Origin: Natrarchaeobius halalkaliphilus
GTDB taxonomy: Archaea; Halobacteriota; Halobacteria; Halobacteriales; Natrialbaceae
NCBI RefSeq assembly: GCF_003841485.1
Contig: NZ_REFY01000005.1
Span: 62,001-126,000 of the forward strand
Direction: 5' to 3'
DNA: 64,000 bases
In this document: in pieces, positions 27,380 through 35,919 of the stretch
Layout of the letters: each line of letters opens with the position of its first letter
Numbering within the stretch: the stretch's first letter is position 1
Translations under genes and position numbers: made by a program
Notes under the pieces: model-generated
Seen by the model: only the letters and a program-made list of their open reading frames with translations
The model's database searches: none
What the model was told of the DNA's origin: nothing

Positions 27380-27589
27380 ATGGGAGATGATAGCATCAAC
27401 CCAGCAATTATCAAAGCTCGTATTGTCGACAATATGGCCGTCGCCCGAGAGTACAACACCGAACTCATCGCGCGTGAAACGGACATCTCGACCGAAAAGG
27501 CCCAGGAGTATCTCGAGGAACTCGCCCGAGAGAACCGGATCCGAAAGCGCGAGAACGAGACGGGCGAAAAGTGGGTTCTCTTTCAGTAG
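27380..27589 (+). CDS. Small helix-turn-helix-like protein
   Basis: 69 residues, intact, with acidic and basic helices. Residues about 12-60 read like a winged-helix start (IIKARIVDNMAVAREYNTELIARETDISTEKAQEYLEELARENRIRKRENE), with recognition-helix character in TDISTEKAQEYLEEL. It may be a transcription regulator for the upstream molybdenum hydroxylase operon or the chemoreceptor after it. No named family is recognised with confidence. Confidence 0.6.
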   Translation: MGDDSINPAIIKARIVDNMAVAREYNTELIARETDISTEKAQEYLEELARENRIRKRENETGEKWVLFQ

Positions 27590-27740
27590 CGTCCCCGCGA
27601 CGAATAGTGCTCACTACCCATGATGATCACAACGTACGCGACGACGAACGGTGACCGGACGCGCCGACCGGAGGCGTTTCTCCTCCGGGAGATGACTACC
27701 CGGTATCTTCGTCTACAGGCCGCTCAGAAAGAGGCAACGC

Positions 27741-29351
27741 ATGTTTCCCGGTAACGACGTTCGACTGACCGAACACCAGTACTCGAACGGCCTCGCTGGA
27801 GCCGCGGTGGACCGGTCCGTTTCCGAGCGGAAGTCGTCCGCTGTGGTCCGTGCGGATGGCGGACGGGTCGAGACCGATACCTCCACCGACGGCCGGCTCG
27901 GCGGGACGACTGCTCCTCTCAGTATTCACGACGTGTTAGACGTCCTCCCGATGCCCGTCTTCGTTCTCGATGCGAATCATACGGTCGTCGCCTGGAACGC
28001 GGCAATCGAAGCGCTGTACGGCCGACCGAGAGAACGGGTGCTCGGAAGCGACGAGTACGTCGGGCGCGACGAGAACGGCGATCCGGTTCCGACGCTTGCC
28101 GACAAAATCGTCGAATCGCCACGAACCGTTCCGGACTTCGACGGCGCAGAGGCGTACAACAGTCCCTACATGGACGGTCACGTCTACACGGGTACCGCCA
28201 CGATCCAGACCGCAAGCGGCGATGTCCGTCACTTTCGGTTGATCGGCGTGCCGGTATTTCGCGGCGACGAGGTGATCGGCGTCGTCCAGCAGTTCGAAGA
28301 TCGAACCGACGTCGTCCGCCGACAGCGGAGTACGGAGGACGCCGTAGAGGAGGTGATGGCGACGCTGAGACGTATCGGTGAAGGCGACCTTTCGGCGCGG
28401 GCCGAACTGTCGGACGAACAACGACGGCACACCGACGACTACTTGCTCGACGTGGTCGAGGGGATCAACGAGAACGCGGAGGCGCTCGAGTCGCTGGTCG
28501 ACGAAGTACGGCGCTCGACGGAGACGTTGACCGACCGGACCCGCGAGATCGCGGATCGAACCGAGTCGATTTCGGCGTTAGCTTCGCGCCAAAACGGAAC
28601 GTTAGAACGGACGGCCAACGAGGTGAGCAATTTCAGCGCCTCGATGGAAGAAGTGGCCGCGACAGCCGATTCCGTTGCGGAGGCCGCAGAAAACGCACAA
28701 CGGGCTGCTTCACGCGGCCAGCAATCCGGCGAGCAGGCGAGAGAGGCGATCGACGCCATGACCGAACAGGGCGAGCAGCTACTCGAGGTAGTCGGACGAC
28801 TCGAGTCGAGAGTGAACGAGGTCGATCGGATCGTCGACGTGATCGACGAAATCGCCGACCAGACGAACATTCTCGCACTCAACGCGACGATCCAGGCCGC
28901 CAGAACCGGCGAGGAGTCCGACGGATTCGCCGTCGTCGCACACGAGGTCAAACAATTGGCCGAGGAGACGAAGTCGAGGACCGACGAAATTGCAACTCGC
29001 ATCGACGACGTGCAGACGTACACGCGACAGACGTCAGAGGCGGTCGAGGACACCGATCGCCACATCGAACGGAGCACCGAGACGATCGACGAAGCGCTCG
29101 TCGCGCTCGATCAGAACGCGGCCGCCATCACGGACATCGCCGACAGCATTCAAGAAGTCGCGGAAACCAACGATCACCAGGCCTCGACCGCCGAAAACGT
29201 CGCGTCCGCTATCGAGGAGGTACGTGACAGAGCTAGCGAGATCGAGTCCGCGAGCGAAGAGATCACCGACCTGGTCAGCGAGCAGCGAGATACGACCGAC
29301 TCCCTCTCGGAGCAAGTTATGGAGATCAGCACCGGCGGCTCGCGGCGATAG
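27741..29351 (+). CDS. Soluble PAS-domain methyl-accepting chemotaxis transducer
   Basis: 536 residues, no transmembrane helix. An unstructured N-terminus leads into a PAS domain at about 65-185 (LDVLPMPVFVLDANHTVVAWNAAIEALYG). A HAMP-like linker follows (MATLRRIGEGDLSARAEL), then a long coiled coil with the conserved signalling tip IADQTNILALNATIQAAR and FAVVAHEVKQLAEET. It would signal to CheA/CheW from the cytoplasm, sensing a metabolite or redox state through PAS. The location between molybdenum hydroxylase and XdhC-type genes suggests it reports on this pathway. Confidence 0.88.
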   Translation: MFPGNDVRLTEHQYSNGLAGAAVDRSVSERKSSAVVRADGGRVETDTSTDGRLGGTTAPLSIHDVLDVLPMPVFVLDANHTVVAWNAAIEALYGRPRERVLGSDEYVGRDENGDPVPTLADKIVESPRTVPDFDGAEAYNSPYMDGHVYTGTATIQTASGDVRHFRLIGVPVFRGDEVIGVVQQFEDRTDVVRRQRSTEDAVEEVMATLRRIGEGDLSARAELSDEQRRHTDDYLLDVVEGINENAEALESLVDEVRRSTETLTDRTREIADRTESISALASRQNGTLERTANEVSNFSASMEEVAATADSVAEAAENAQRAASRGQQSGEQAREAIDAMTEQGEQLLEVVGRLESRVNEVDRIVDVIDEIADQTNILALNATIQAARTGEESDGFAVVAHEVKQLAEETKSRTDEIATRIDDVQTYTRQTSEAVEDTDRHIERSTETIDEALVALDQNAAAITDIADSIQEVAETNDHQASTAENVASAIEEVRDRASEIESASEEITDLVSEQRDTTDSLSEQVMEISTGGSRR

Positions 29352-29613
29352 CGTTGGCACAGGGGGTGACGACCGTCGACTACGGCTTCGCAATCGGACG
29401 ATCGCTCGTGATACTGCGCATAGACGTGATGAGGGCGATGATGGGTCCCTTTCGTGCGCGGATCGTTCACTCGAGATGTGGGTTCCCCGAAGCTATCCGC
29501 GGTGTCTTCCCGGCGAATCACGCAGCCGCTCGAGGCACCGTTTACGCTCGCGTACGGCGGTCGACACTCGCGTCCGGAAGAACATTTATGAGGGTGTACC
29601 GTAGAGTTGTTCT

Positions 29614-29955
29614 ATGGGGAATATCGTTTACGACAGTGACCTGGTCGAGCAATCGATTTCGGACGGGTTTCACGTCACTCGAATCGGGCGGAACGATCTG
29701 ATGAGCATCCAGCGCTGGGTGTGCGACCCCGGCGGATCGTTCCCCGAACATTCGCATCCACATCAGCAAATCGGCTACGTGTACAGGGGCGAAATGCACG
29801 TCTCCATCGACGGAGAGCAGTACGTTCTCGGTCCGGGTGATACCTACATCGTCGAGGGAAACGAGACCCACGCCGGAACTAACGAGGGCGACGAACCGGC
29901 CGAAGGCGTCGATATATTCAGTCCACCGCTGAAAGACTCCGACTGGATCGGCTGA
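29614..29955 (+). CDS. Cupin domain protein
   Basis: 113 residues, one cupin barrel. Motif 1 is PEHSHPHQQIGYVYRGE, where Gln takes the place of the usual Glu ligand; motif 2 is GNETHAG. A TATA-like CATTTATG lies about 28 bases before the ATG, suggesting a leaderless message. Likely a small metal-binding enzyme or ligand-binding accessory protein, separated by 90 bases from the XdhC-type gene downstream. Confidence 0.78.
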   Translation: MGNIVYDSDLVEQSISDGFHVTRIGRNDLMSIQRWVCDPGGSFPEHSHPHQQIGYVYRGEMHVSIDGEQYVLGPGDTYIVEGNETHAGTNEGDEPAEGVDIFSPPLKDSDWIG

Positions 29956-30044
29956 TTTGTCACGACGCGTCGCTCGGATTACGTTTCGGGACCTCCCCGG
30001 AGGTAACCGGTACGATTTAATCCGCGCGTCCACTATCGACCGGT

Positions 30045-31199
30045 ATGGACACCGACGAACTCGATCCGTGGAGCGCGACGACTGCGGAGCTGTATCGCAC
30101 GCTTCGCGCCCGATTGGACGGCGACGATCCCGCGGTGCTGGCCACGATCGTCGACGTCGACGGCTCGGCGTATCGTCGACAGGGTGCGAAAATGATCGTC
30201 GTTCCCGGCGACGACAGCTACGGCTCGATCACGGCCGGTTGTCTGGAAGGCCCAGTCGTCGATCTGGCGAACGCCGTGTTAGACGAGGGACGTGCCCGCG
30301 TCGAGACGTTCGACCTCATGAACGGCGACGAGTGGGGCCTCGGCCTCGGCTGTAACGGCGTGATCGACATCCTGCTCGAGCCCCTCGACAACAACTTCGG
30401 CGTCGCGCTCGACGCGCTCGCGAACGATCAGCCGGTGACGGTTCTCACGGCGGTCGAATCGTCCGATGGGAACGTAACGGTTGGCGATCGAACGGTTCTC
30501 GACTCCGATCTCTCGTCCCTCGGCGACGCCGACCGGAATCGACTTCCGTCCGAACTCGTCTCGAACGAGTCGGACGTCGTCGAGTCGCTTCGCGAGTCTG
30601 CGAGCTCCAAGGCGGTACAGCTCGAGACGTCTGCCGGAACCGTATCGGTATTCGTCGATCACCTGGAGCCGGTTCCCGAACTGTTACTCTTTGGCAATCA
30701 GAACGACGTTCATCCGGTTGCGCGGATCGGCCGAGAAGCCGGATTTCGCGTCGTCGTCGCGTCGTCTCGCGGCTCGCGATCGGACGGATCCGACTTCCCG
30801 TACGCCACCCGGGTGGTCTCGACGCATCCGACGGAGATCGACGAGGCGGTTCGCGCGCCGGAGAACACGTACGCCGTCCTGATGTCGCACAACTTCCTCG
30901 ACGATCGGCTGGCGCTCGAAACCCTCCTCGAGGGGACGTCAGTCCCGTACGTCGGCCTCATGGGGCCGCGAAAACGATTCGAGGAAATGCAGACGGAGTT
31001 CGAACAGGAGGGCGTGCAGCTGTCCCAATCCCAGCTAGAACGCGTGAGCACCCCCGTCGGTCTCGATCTGGGATCGGACGAGCCGATCCAGATCGCACTC
31101 AGTATCGTGAGCGAAACGCTCGCCGTCCACAACGATCGAAACGGCGGCCGATTGAAATGCCGAGAGGGTCCGATCCACGAACGCGTGACGACGCCGTAG
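30045..31199 (+). CDS. XdhC/CoxI family molybdenum-cofactor maturation factor
   Basis: 384 residues with both XdhC domains. Conserved GSAYRRQGAKM, C66 (GCLEG) and C103 (LGCNG) lie in the first, and a Rossmann domain begins near residue 210. These proteins insert the sulfurated molybdopterin cofactor into xanthine-dehydrogenase-type enzymes, here most likely the large subunit at 24487. The Rossmann loop is unusual: family members normally have G-A-G-H-D-[A/V], but here residues 217-222 read G-N-Q-N-D-V. A TATA-like GATTTAAT sits about 28 bases before the ATG. Confidence 0.85.
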   Translation: MDTDELDPWSATTAELYRTLRARLDGDDPAVLATIVDVDGSAYRRQGAKMIVVPGDDSYGSITAGCLEGPVVDLANAVLDEGRARVETFDLMNGDEWGLGLGCNGVIDILLEPLDNNFGVALDALANDQPVTVLTAVESSDGNVTVGDRTVLDSDLSSLGDADRNRLPSELVSNESDVVESLRESASSKAVQLETSAGTVSVFVDHLEPVPELLLFGNQNDVHPVARIGREAGFRVVVASSRGSRSDGSDFPYATRVVSTHPTEIDEAVRAPENTYAVLMSHNFLDDRLALETLLEGTSVPYVGLMGPRKRFEEMQTEFEQEGVQLSQSQLERVSTPVGLDLGSDEPIQIALSIVSETLAVHNDRNGGRLKCREGPIHERVTTP

Positions 31200-31260
31200 C
31201 GGGTCGACCAACGCGATTCGTGACCCGACCGATTCTCATACGGACTATCGTAAGCCATTG

Positions 31261-31459
31261 CCGGTGGGACCGCGACCCGTCTGCGGTCCCAGCGGTAAAT
31301 CGTTACAATAGACCGTATCACTCCTCGAGCCCCGGCGGCGGACCGCCCGGGAGACGATCACGGTCGTGATTGGGTTCGAAGTCGAGTTGCGGGCCCACCG
31401 GAGCGACCGCGAGCCGTCCTGCGGTCGCTCCGGTAAAAAGTCACAGCAAACCGTATCGG
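31261..31459. repeat. Two tandem copies of a hairpin-bearing intergenic element
   Basis: Unit 1 (31261-31319) has an 8-bp perfect stem (GGGACCGC at 31266-31273 with GCGGTCCC at 31283-31290). Unit 2 (31396-31459) has a 13-bp perfect stem (31398-31410 with 31421-31433). Loops are alike (GACCCGTCT and GAGCCGTCCT), and both are followed by CGGTAAA and then by ACCGTATC about 20 bases later. Stem sequences differ but pairing is kept, which suggests selection on the structure. Lies between the XdhC-type gene and a cupin gene. Could be a REP-like element, processing site or terminator. Confidence 0.75.
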
Positions 31460-31541
31460 TCGTTTCGAGCTACTGGACTGCGACGCCCGAGTATCGCCTC
31501 TCGCCGGAACAATTATATTCGAGTCGGCTGATCCCATCCGT

Positions 31542-31958
31542 ATGTCGAACGAGAGCTATCACCTCGTCACCGTCGACAACATCGAAGCGGAACCCGATCG
31601 TCCCGATATCGAACCGGAGCCGGACCCGACCGCGGACGCGTTCTCGATTAGCGCGGAAACGGGCCTCGAGATTCTCGGCCTCCGAACCTACACTGCCGAG
31701 CCGGGCGAACAGCTCCCGCTCGCCTACCACTACCACGAAACCCAGGAGGAGGCGTTCTACGTGCTCGAGGGGACGTTGCACGTCGAAACGCCGGGGAAGG
31801 AGTACGTCGTTCGACCGGGCCACCTCTTCGCCGCCGAGGGGGGGAGCCCACACCGGGCGTACGTACCCGAGGGAGCGACGGAACCGACCCGCGTGCTCGC
31901 GATCGGTGCCCCATCCGACGATGCGGGACGGGTCTACGATCCGAACGACGACTCGTGA
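31542..31958 (+). CDS. Cupin domain protein
   Basis: 138 residues. A 45-residue lead precedes one cupin barrel with motif 1 YHYHETQEEAFYVLEGTLHVE and motif 2 EGGSPHRAY, so the metal site looks complete. A TATA-like ATTATATT about 28 bases upstream predicts a leaderless transcript. It lies 72 bases before the first BKACE gene and may belong to that pathway, for example as an isomerase or oxygenase. No substrate can be assigned. Confidence 0.8.
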   Translation: MSNESYHLVTVDNIEAEPDRPDIEPEPDPTADAFSISAETGLEILGLRTYTAEPGEQLPLAYHYHETQEEAFYVLEGTLHVETPGKEYVVRPGHLFAAEGGSPHRAYVPEGATEPTRVLAIGAPSDDAGRVYDPNDDS

Positions 31959-32030
31959 GATGGGTCAGTCTCGATCGTCCCCGTCACACCGTCAGAACAC
32001 TTTTTACCCTGTCGAGTAACGTCCAATACC

Positions 32031-32975
32031 ATGTGGGATCTCCCCAGTCGAAACGTCGTGCTCACCTGTTCCGTGACGGGCGCGATTCACACGCCAACGA
32101 TGTCCCAGCACCTTCCGATAACTCCGGACGAAATCGTCGACGAGTGCGTCGCGGCCAGCGAGGCCGGAGCGTCGATCGTTCACGTCCACGTCCGCGATCC
32201 CGAAACGGGGGAGCCGACCTCGGACCTCGAGCTATTTTTCGAGGTTGCGAGGCGAGTGAGCGACCGAACCGACGTCATCGTGCAACCGTCGACCGGGGGC
32301 TCCCCGACGATGGAACCGGAAGAACGGGTCGCGGTCGTTCCCGAACTCGAACCCGAGATGTGTTCCTGTAATATGGGATCGATAAATTACGCGCTTTACC
32401 CGCTCGCAGAGCGATACGACGACTGGAAACACGAGTGGGAAGCGGACTACCTGACGGAGACGAAGGACTCGATCTTCAAAAATTCGTTCGAAGACCTGGA
32501 CGTCTTCCTGAACACCATGCGTCGACACGACACCGTGCCGTGTCTCGGCTGTTACGATGTCGGCCACCTCTACAACGTCCGTCGTTGTCTCGATCACGGG
32601 TGGCTCGATCCGCCGATATATCTCGAGTTCGTGCTCGGAATCGACGGTGGTATCGGGGTCGATCCGGCGAACCTTACGCACATGAAGGCTGTGGCGGATG
32701 AGCTGTTCGGCGACGCGTACTCGTTTTCGGTGATCCCAACGGGGACGATCCCGTTTCCCCTCGCGCTTCAATCCGTCTCGATGGGGGGCCACGTTCGGGT
32801 CGGACTCGAGGACAACCTGTACGTCGAGGAGGGGGTTCTCGCGACGAGCAACGCCGAACTCGTCTCGAAAGCGGTCGACCAGATCAATTCGCTGACCGAC
32901 CGGGAGCCGGCGACCTCCGCCGAAGTTCGGGAGTTTCTCGATCTGAAAGGTCGATCACAAACCGCGTTTTCGTAG
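32031..32975 (+). CDS. BKACE family (beta-keto acid cleavage enzyme) paralog 1
   Basis: 314 residues, TIM-barrel BKACE (DUF849). Family enzymes use Zn to convert a beta-keto acid plus acetyl-CoA to acetoacetate plus a new CoA ester. Zinc ligands H51 and H53 (HVHVRD) and E270-D271 (GLEDN) are present. Two active-site regions differ from the paralog at 35920: the segment before the GLEDN strand reads PTGTIPF (246-252) rather than G-x-G-R-H-[E/Q]-F, and residues 181-183 are C-L-G where the paralog has E-L-E. Substrate specificity has probably changed. Confidence 0.88.
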   Translation: MWDLPSRNVVLTCSVTGAIHTPTMSQHLPITPDEIVDECVAASEAGASIVHVHVRDPETGEPTSDLELFFEVARRVSDRTDVIVQPSTGGSPTMEPEERVAVVPELEPEMCSCNMGSINYALYPLAERYDDWKHEWEADYLTETKDSIFKNSFEDLDVFLNTMRRHDTVPCLGCYDVGHLYNVRRCLDHGWLDPPIYLEFVLGIDGGIGVDPANLTHMKAVADELFGDAYSFSVIPTGTIPFPLALQSVSMGGHVRVGLEDNLYVEEGVLATSNAELVSKAVDQINSLTDREPATSAEVREFLDLKGRSQTAFS

Positions 32976-33076
32976 GTGACGGCACCCAAATCAAACGGAT
33001 GAGAGCTTCGACTGCCGTTTTCGAGGTCGTCGCCACAGCGGGACCGACGCGCTGTTGTGCGACGGTCGGTCGCGGG

Positions 33077-33940
33077 TCAGCGTCGGATCGCCCGCGATTG
33101 CACGCGCCCGGGGGAGTCGACGTCGAACCGATCGCCGAGAGAAACGGATTCGATCGTCCGGGGAAACTCGAACGAGGCTGCGTGCTCCCCGAGTACGGCC
33201 GGGTTCGCGCCGACGCCGCGCCACAGATCGTGGTGTACCGGCAGGAGCCGCTCGAGTTCCAGCTGATTTGCAGCTTCGATGAGCTGATTCTCGTCCATGT
33301 ACCATCGCGTCCGTTCGATTTCGGTCCCGCCGGGAGCCGAGACGTTCCCGACGGATCCGAGCGCGAGCGCTCCCGCGTCGATGTCGAACTCGTCGGCAAT
33401 CGCCGGAAACCCCTCGGAATCTGGACGACTGTCGCCGCCGTTGAAAAACGTCCCCGACTCGTGTTCGATGACGTACGAGACTTCGTCGATGGCAGCCGGA
33501 TCGTTAGCACCGCGAACGTGGACGACGAGGTCGTCGATCCGTACGCTGTCGCCGGACGCGACCACGTGCTTCTTTTCGTCAGGAACGCCGATCTCGCCGT
33601 CGTACTGCGGGGAATCGTAACACGCTTCCGTCGCGTACACGTCGGCTCCGAGGTCGTCGACGAACGGCCGGTACGACGGCGGGTGCATGTGATCTAGGTG
33701 CTCGTGCGTGACCAACACCGCATCGCACTCGGTCGCGTCCGCCGGATCGAGCGGAACCGGAAGCATCCGGACGATGTTCGGCGGATCACCGTCACCGAAG
33801 TACGGATCGACGTACACGGTGGTCTCGGGGGTTCGCAACACGAATCCGGTACCGCCGATGTACCACATCGTTAATCCAAACGGTTCTACTGCTTCTATCT
33901 CGTCATTGACGAACCAGGTTCCCCAGTTCGAGTGAACCAT
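33077..33940 (-). CDS. Metallo-beta-lactamase-fold hydrolase (UlaG/UPF0173-like)
   Basis: 287 residues. The metal motif H-x-H-x-D-H is seen in VTHEHLDHMH, with further ligands along the fold. Overall sequence (WYIGGTGFVLRTPETTVYVDPYFGD) resembles L-ascorbate-6-phosphate lactonase and UPF0173 hydrolases. It probably opens a lactone or cyclic ester in the cytoplasm. The start at 33940 gives MVHSNWGTW and lies just before homology begins. It is convergent with BKACE paralog 1 and codirectional with the IclR gene upstream of it. Confidence 0.83.
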   Translation of the reverse strand: MVHSNWGTWFVNDEIEAVEPFGLTMWYIGGTGFVLRTPETTVYVDPYFGDGDPPNIVRMLPVPLDPADATECDAVLVTHEHLDHMHPPSYRPFVDDLGADVYATEACYDSPQYDGEIGVPDEKKHVVASGDSVRIDDLVVHVRGANDPAAIDEVSYVIEHESGTFFNGGDSRPDSEGFPAIADEFDIDAGALALGSVGNVSAPGGTEIERTRWYMDENQLIEAANQLELERLLPVHHDLWRGVGANPAVLGEHAASFEFPRTIESVSLGDRFDVDSPGRVQSRAIRR

Positions 33941-34142
33941 GAGGCGTAGACGTTCACCACAACGATAAGGGTTTACGTGACAATCGATCGTTTTCCTCCG
34001 ACGACACGGCGTCACCGGGAACCCGGTCGGTGATATCCGTCCCTCGCACCATCGGGAAACAACCGGGCGAGACTTTCACATCGAACGCACATCACTGCCA
34101 CGAGACGATACGAAACCACCGAGTCGAGAGTACGCGACCGAG

Positions 34143-34913
34143 CTAGGGATACGCGATATTGATCTCCAGTTCGTTCGCCGCGCCGACCAACAGATTTTGA
34201 ATCTCCCGTTTGAAGTTGTCTCCGGACATACGACCCGACGGCCCGGAGATACCGAGCGATCCCTGGATCGCTCCGCTCGACCCTTTCACCGGTACGCTGA
34301 CGGTGCTCAGTCCCTGTATATACTCCTCCTCCGCGAAGCCGACCCCTTTCTCGCGAATTTCCTCTAGCTCCTCGTCCAGTTCCTCTCTGGTCGTGATAGT
34401 TTCCGACGTCAACTCCGGTAATCCTCGACATTCGATAATCTCCTCGACCTTCCGCTCGGGTGAGTGCGCGAGGATGACTTTTCCGGCGGAGGTCGCGTGC
34501 ATGGGGATGCGTTTGCCCTGGTGGGAGTTAGCTCGAACGGCGGTTTCGCCGATCGCCCTGTGGACGAACACCGCGTATCCGTGCTCTTCGACGATGAACT
34601 CGGCGCGTTCGCCGGTTTCCTGCGCTAACTGTTCGACCTTCGGTTTCGCCAGCTTGTAGACTTCGGTTCGGTTTTGTGCAGAGTCTGCAAGCTCGAGAAA
34701 TCGCAATCCGACGTAATAAAAGTCGCCCTCTTGCGTAATAAACTCGTTCTTCTTCAGGGAGGACAGATACCGATGGGCCGTGCTATTCGCGAGATCGAGT
34801 TCGTCGGCGACCTCAGAAACCCGAGCTCCGTCCAGCTCTTTCAGCGTTTCGAGTATTCGAGCCGTGCGGTCGATCGTTTTCACGTTGCTTTGATCGGTGG
34901 TTCTGATCGCCAT
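34143..34913 (-). CDS. IclR family transcription regulator
   Basis: 256 residues. The winged helix-turn-helix is at about 12-65 (VKTIDRTARILETLKELDGARVSEVADELDLANSTAHRYLSSL). The effector-binding IclR domain follows, with the typical HATSAGKVILAHSP. IclR proteins repress or activate catabolic operons in response to a small acid. Two nearby in-frame ATGs give slightly longer options (34922 and 34937). It sits between the MBL-fold gene and BKACE paralog 2, all on the minus strand, and is the best candidate regulator of the BKACE-synthetase-thiolase module. Confidence 0.88.
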   Translation of the reverse strand: MAIRTTDQSNVKTIDRTARILETLKELDGARVSEVADELDLANSTAHRYLSSLKKNEFITQEGDFYYVGLRFLELADSAQNRTEVYKLAKPKVEQLAQETGERAEFIVEEHGYAVFVHRAIGETAVRANSHQGKRIPMHATSAGKVILAHSPERKVEEIIECRGLPELTSETITTREELDEELEEIREKGVGFAEEEYIQGLSTVSVPVKGSSGAIQGSLGISGPSGRMSGDNFKREIQNLLVGAANELEINIAYP

Positions 34914-34937
34914 GTGAACCATATTAACACACACCAT

Positions 34938-35919
34938 ACTAAAAGTTTCTCACAGTGGGAACGAGCGGTGTCCTTCGGAACCGTCTACCGGGTCGACGAG
35001 TACGCAGTCATCGCAATCGAATCGTTCGTGAACGGTTTCGATCGCGCCGACGGCTTTTCTCGAGTCGGTGAAGTGGTTCCTCGCCCCCGAGCGTCGCACA
35101 GCAACGGTAAACGGAAACGTCGGTCCGCATCCATTTCGGTGGCCATTTTCATTTCTACGCTTCGATCGCTATTTTCTATCGTACGCAATACCGCCGATTA
35201 CCGAACCCCCTCTCGTCGTTCGGCTAGGGACTTTTCGATCTCTCGTCGGCTCCCGTGGCCATCCCGAAACCGAGATTCAGAGACGCAATCACCATATTCG
35301 TGAGTTATGCTGACAACCATCACTATTTAATGTTCCACGTCGTGGAGCACGGTACCCGTCGACGGACGACCGGACTCGGCGCGGCGACGACTATTCGCGT
35401 GTATACCGCCTCGAGCCGGAGTTTACTACCGTCTCGTACGTCGATCCGCTTCTCGATCGGATTTCGTAGCCCGCTCTCGAGATGTGGGATGGGCTATCGA
35501 TTGTCACTCCGGCCGCTTCAGGCGACCGCTCGCCGTACGATTCCGCGGATTCGAGCCGACGACGTACATCCGGGATTCGCCGTCGGCGGCAACGAAAACC
35601 GGTCTCCCAGTCGAGTTACACGTGTACTTTTGTAATCGACGGTTTCAAAACTCAACATATGGAATACTATGTCGGTCATCTTCCGAAGACTCTGCTATTG
35701 TCACTGGTCATCATTCAACGATGGTTTCGTACACGAACGACGCGTGGAAATAACGGCCTTTCGGCCGTCAACGGCGTGCTCGAATCGACCGTTTTCGAGA
35801 TGCGAAATCGGAGTGAACGACCGCGAGTTTCCCGTCACGGGACGAACGCGCGGGCGACGTAACGCTATCCGGTCGGCACATGTCGTCCGTGGATTCTCTT
35901 TCCGACCGGGGAGACGATT
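34938..35919. other. Gene-free stretch of about 980 bases
   Basis: No frame has acidic haloarchaeal character or a recognisable family. It lies upstream of the IclR gene and downstream of BKACE paralog 2. A small dyad, TCCACG-T-CGTGGA, is seen at about 35334-35346. Composition is intermediate, so a decayed gene is possible but nothing specific can be supported. Confidence 0.45.
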
